DNA of 64,000 nt from the NCBI GenBank assembly GCA_013378335.1, contig CP040556.1, positions 1,736,001 to 1,800,000 of the forward strand, in the 5' to 3' direction. The stretch comes from Streptococcus sanguinis. Its GTDB lineage: Bacteria > Bacillota > Bacilli > Lactobacillales > Streptococcaceae. The position numbers and the translations under genes are program-made. Shown piece after piece: positions 61,520-64,000 of the stretch. The notes under the pieces were generated by a model. It saw nothing but the letters and a program-made list of their open reading frames with translations. It was not told where the DNA came from and did not search any database. Each line of letters starts with the position of its first letter. Position 1 is the stretch's first letter.

Positions 61520-62011
61520 TTATCGCTCTTCTTCCAATTGATCCAAATACTTCTCAAAGCGCTTTTTCTGCCATTTGTTTATATACTCCAAGAAAATATT
61601 GACCAGCAGCATAAAGGGAAAGTGAATGATAAAAGTAATTAAAATAACAAATAGAAACATGGGGTGAAAAACACTATTATGATAAATAGCGTGATTCAGT
61701 TGGAAATTCTGGCAAGCAATCAAGAAAGTCAGAAAGCCTGTCGAAACTAGAACGCCCCAGATAGTCAGACTGAAACTATTGTAATAATTAGCTCCCAGAT
61801 GCTGAGCTCGACATATGAAATAAAGAGAAGCAATGATAATCAAAACCAAAAAAGGTTGATAGTGAATGGCTCCAGCATTCATAACTACGGAACCAGCATA
61901 TAAGGCTAAACTACTGTACAAGAAGAAACTAAAAGCTTCCATACCGGCCTTGTTGACAAGCTGCTCTTCCCGCTCGTCCAAGATCTGACGTTTAATAAGT
62001 TTAATTTTCAT
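61520..62011 (-). CDS. Membrane protein, last gene of the right-end operon
   Basis: Protein of 163 aa with four hydrophobic segments (about 29-45, 53-67, 83-103, 118-143) between charged ends. MKIKLIKRQILDEREEQLVN begins with a DEREEQLVNKAGMEAF motif that resembles the DERT...L starts of the two related proteins upstream. It follows the CPBP gene by 9 bases. Function unknown. Confidence 0.75.
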   Translation of the reverse strand: MKIKLIKRQILDEREEQLVNKAGMEAFSFFLYSSLALYAGSVVMNAGAIHYQPFLVLIIIASLYFICRAQHLGANYYNSFSLTIWGVLVSTGFLTFLIACQNFQLNHAIYHNSVFHPMFLFVILITFIIHFPFMLLVNIFLEYINKWQKKRFEKYLDQLEEER

Positions 62012-62020
62012 TTCAAGCTC

Positions 62021-62698
62021 CTATACTTCTACTCCCAAAATAGGGATTAACAACATAAGAATGGCAGGAAGTCCGTTATTTATCATGTGAACTGCGATAC
62101 TGACTTCCAAGCGCCGAGTTCGATAAGCCAGCAAGGTCAAAATCACAGAGGCACCACCATAAATCACAAAAGACATGATATTGGTTGGGCCATGAAAAAG
62201 CGCAAAGAGCAGTCCGCCTATGATATAGCCCCAGCTTTCATAGCCTTTAAAGATTTTTAGAGGGATGATACCACGGAAAATAATTTCTTCTGCGATAGGC
62301 GCTAAAACACCAAGCATGATGGCCAACAACATCGCATTTCCCCTTCGGAACTCCTCCATCAAAGATGCCTGATTAGCCGTTGTCACTTCTCCATGTAGCC
62401 AACGGAGTAATACCCTCCCAAGGACAGATGTGAGCAACATGCCTAAGAGACCTAGAGCAATTCGCTTCCCGTCTCCTTTTTGAAAGATTTTTCCAGACTG
62501 GGATAAGATTCCAGTTTTCTTTGCTACCACGACAAAGACCAGCAAAACTAGAAAAATCATCGAAAGCCCAAGACCAATAGTCCATTGTTTGGGAAATTGA
62601 TAAGTTATTGCTAGCTGCTGAAACAGCATAGGGAGCATATACAAGGCTAAGGCTAAAAAAGCGCAGCCAACCCAGATCAATCGTTTCCACCAAGTCAT
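62021..62698 (-). CDS. CPBP-family intramembrane protease
   Basis: Protein of 225 aa with about seven hydrophobic segments and the three CPBP motifs: EEIIFRGIIP, FALFHGPTN and HMINNG. Rce1-type intramembrane proteases of this family act in bacteriocin self-immunity and peptide processing in streptococci. It overlaps the upstream gene by 4 bases, which fits an operon. Confidence 0.92.
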   Translation of the reverse strand: MTWWKRLIWVGCAFLALALYMLPMLFQQLAITYQFPKQWTIGLGLSMIFLVLLVFVVVAKKTGILSQSGKIFQKGDGKRIALGLLGMLLTSVLGRVLLRWLHGEVTTANQASLMEEFRRGNAMLLAIMLGVLAPIAEEIIFRGIIPLKIFKGYESWGYIIGGLLFALFHGPTNIMSFVIYGGASVILTLLAYRTRRLEVSIAVHMINNGLPAILMLLIPILGVEV

Positions 62699-63171
62699 TC
62701 TTCGTCCTCCAATTCCTGATCGAGCTTTGCCTGACCTTTGCCGTTTAGGTAAAGACTGATTTTGTCCATGTTCAGGCTTCCAAGCATAAACAGTACCATT
62801 GCAAGAGCCAACTTGAGCAGATACAAAATGCTCAACATGCCAGCCAGATTTTCTCGCTGACCAAAGAAATCAATGCCAATAACAATGAGAACAAAGACAA
62901 TGCCACCGCCAAAACGCTCTGCCCATTTTTCCTCTCTCACCATATCACCAACATCAATACCTAAGCTTACGCGACGAAGCAAGGCATATAGACCTACTAG
63001 GGTAAGCAGAATACCTTCTGGCAGATAGGCCAGCAAGCTCAGATGGAAGACATAGGCTTTGCAAAATACAGAGATAGCTAAGAAGAGGAACATTCCTAGC
63101 ACTAGTTCTCCCGCAACTTTACCGTCCAATTTCTCTGTTCGTTCATCTTTTATAACAGGTTGCTTCTTCAT
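62695..63171 (-). CDS. DUF6773-like membrane protein (paralogue A)
   Basis: Protein of about 158 aa from MKKQPVIKDERTEKLDGKVA, with four hydrophobic segments and an acidic end AKLDQELEDEE. It shares DERT...L at the start and LDQELE at the end with paralogue B (63216-63722), so the two probably arose by duplication. The ATG at 63171 is chosen over 63210 on the basis of this alignment. Function unknown. Confidence 0.75.
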   Translation of the reverse strand: MKKQPVIKDERTEKLDGKVAGELVLGMFLFLAISVFCKAYVFHLSLLAYLPEGILLTLVGLYALLRRVSLGIDVGDMVREEKWAERFGGGIVFVLIVIGIDFFGQRENLAGMLSILYLLKLALAMVLFMLGSLNMDKISLYLNGKGQAKLDQELEDEE

Positions 63172-63215
63172 TCTCTTTCTCGCTTTCTTATTTATAAGTT
63201 GAAGATTCATTGATG

Positions 63216-63722
63216 CTAATTCTCATCATTTTCTAGTTCTTGATCTAATAGTGCCTGCCTCTTTTGATAAAAATGGTTGACTGCCTTATCAATCATACTG
63301 GAAAAGGCGGTTATCAAAGCTAAAATAAAAATAAATTGCAAAATTGGGTAATGTTGAAAAAATAGTCGAAGAGCTGAATTTCCACTCCACATCAGAACAG
63401 CCATAATTACAATCGCTAGGTTAGCTCCGTTAGCCAAACGACTTCTGAAACTCTTAAGCCCGATAGATGGCTTGTAGCGTCTGATATCAAGTCCCAATTG
63501 CCAGCTACGAATTCCAGCATACATTTCCATACCCAAAATAACTAGAATTTCTGGTAAGTAGCCTTCTACTGGCACATGCCAAATCATGATTTTGATAAAA
63601 ATAGAAATAACGAGCAAAATAATCGCAAAAAAAGCAACTTCATTTCCTAATTTTCGCTCAAGTTGTAGAGTCCGCTCGTCTGTATAGACTTTTTGTGGTT
63701 TGTCTTTCATTTTCTTTCTCAC
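63216..63722 (-). CDS. DUF6773-like membrane protein (paralogue B)
   Basis: Protein of 168 aa (GTG at 63722, or 164 aa from the ATG at 63710): MKDKPQKVYTDERTLQLERK, four hydrophobic segments, and ALLDQELENDEN at the end. It starts 7 bases after the regulator gene. Relatives of this type lie beside XRE regulators in streptococci; function unknown. Confidence 0.75.
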   Translation of the reverse strand: MRKKMKDKPQKVYTDERTLQLERKLGNEVAFFAIILLVISIFIKIMIWHVPVEGYLPEILVILGMEMYAGIRSWQLGLDIRRYKPSIGLKSFRSRLANGANLAIVIMAVLMWSGNSALRLFFQHYPILQFIFILALITAFSSMIDKAVNHFYQKRQALLDQELENDEN

Positions 63723-63729
63723 TTTCTTC

Positions 63730-63933
63730 CTATTCTTCCCAAAACAACTGATCCAGAGTCTTATTGAGACATTTGCAAATCGCTAAGCATAAGCTGAGGC
63801 TGGGATTGTACTTACCTGCCTCAATCAAGCCAATGGTCTGGCGGGTCACTCCGATAGCATCTGCCAAGTCCCCTTGGGTCATATCATGCTCAGCTCGTGC
63901 CATTTTTAGTCTAAGATTTTTTGCCATGGCCAT
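63730..63933 (-). CDS. Small XRE-family regulator
   Basis: Protein of 67 aa that is almost entirely one helix-turn-helix: [55 protein letters not shown]. Single-domain regulators of this kind control membrane-protein operons, often with a neighbouring CPBP gene. The ATG at 63927 (MAKNLRLK) is as likely as the one at 63933. It is the first gene of the five-gene minus operon. Confidence 0.92.
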   Translation of the reverse strand: MAMAKNLRLKMARAEHDMTQGDLADAIGVTRQTIGLIEAGKYNPSLSLCLAICKCLNKTLDQLFWEE

Positions 63934-64000
63934 CGTCCTTATCGTCTTTCTTTGCCCGAATATAACATAGAAAGCACAAGCAAAAGTGATATCAGCAAAA

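Overview
The window looks like chromosome of a low-GC Gram-positive coccus, almost certainly an oral Streptococcus of the sanguinis/gordonii group. The evidence is a division cluster in the order ileS-divIVA-ylmH-ylmG-sepF-ylmE-ftsZ-ftsA-divIB-murG-murD, a complete trp operon, a secreted GH70 glucosyltransferase with a KxYKxGKxW-type signal peptide directly downstream of an rgg regulator, a Dps-family peroxide resistance gene, and streptococcal families such as DUF3165, DUF4299 and DUF5960. From memory the gene order resembles S. sanguinis (gtfP region through ftsZ); this was not checked by search. I see no tRNA, rRNA, CRISPR array, transposase or prophage.

Layout. 1-11 kb (all minus): ileS with its T-box, then the division and cell-wall cluster. 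11-16 kb: DUF3165, typA, a divergent rsuA-type pseudouridine synthase, small genes (DUF4190-like, rhodanese, yqgQ), dpr with PerR-box-like sites, and a prepilin peptidase. 16.6-24.8 kb: trpEGDCFBA behind a Trp T-box, preceded by a second trpB-like gene with its own consensus promoter and its own Trp T-box. 24.8-30 kb: vanZ-like, rlmN, yutD, sepM, coaD, rsmD, a YcxB-like gene. 30-34.6 kb: a DUF805 gene between 149-bp direct repeats, then an SOS-type operon (HdiR/LexA-like repressor, UmuC-type polymerase, two small genes), then DUF177. 34.6-43 kb: an Rgg-like gene with an MFS transporter, then rgg-gtf. 43-52 kb: an unknown membrane protein, htpX-lemA, a tetR-MFS-ABC cluster, rsmG. 52-61 kb: a CPBP protein, an ECF-type ATPase and permease with a nucleoside phosphorylase, SemiSWEET, DUF4299, TfoX-like, PhnB-like, AraC-type and trhO. 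61.5-64 kb: an operon of an XRE regulator, two related small membrane proteins, a CPBP protein and a third membrane protein.

The most striking general feature is a set of apparent single-base lesions: six genes (ylmE, murD, an rgg-like gene, an ABC permease, an ECF ATPase, a PhnB-like gene) are each broken by one missing or extra base, several in short homopolymers, and an AraC-type gene has an in-frame TGA followed by 55 coding-looking codons. Because murD is essential, base-calling or assembly error is the likeliest explanation for at least part of this; the alternative is real decay or phase variation. I therefore report the full extents of these genes and place each break.

The best biological leads are the solo trpB with two Trp T-boxes in series, a 154-bp hairpin-forming repeat present twice with 2 differences, the SOS-like operon with an inverted-repeat operator candidate, the ECF transporter module without a visible substrate-binding component, and the XRE/membrane-protein/CPBP operon at the right end.
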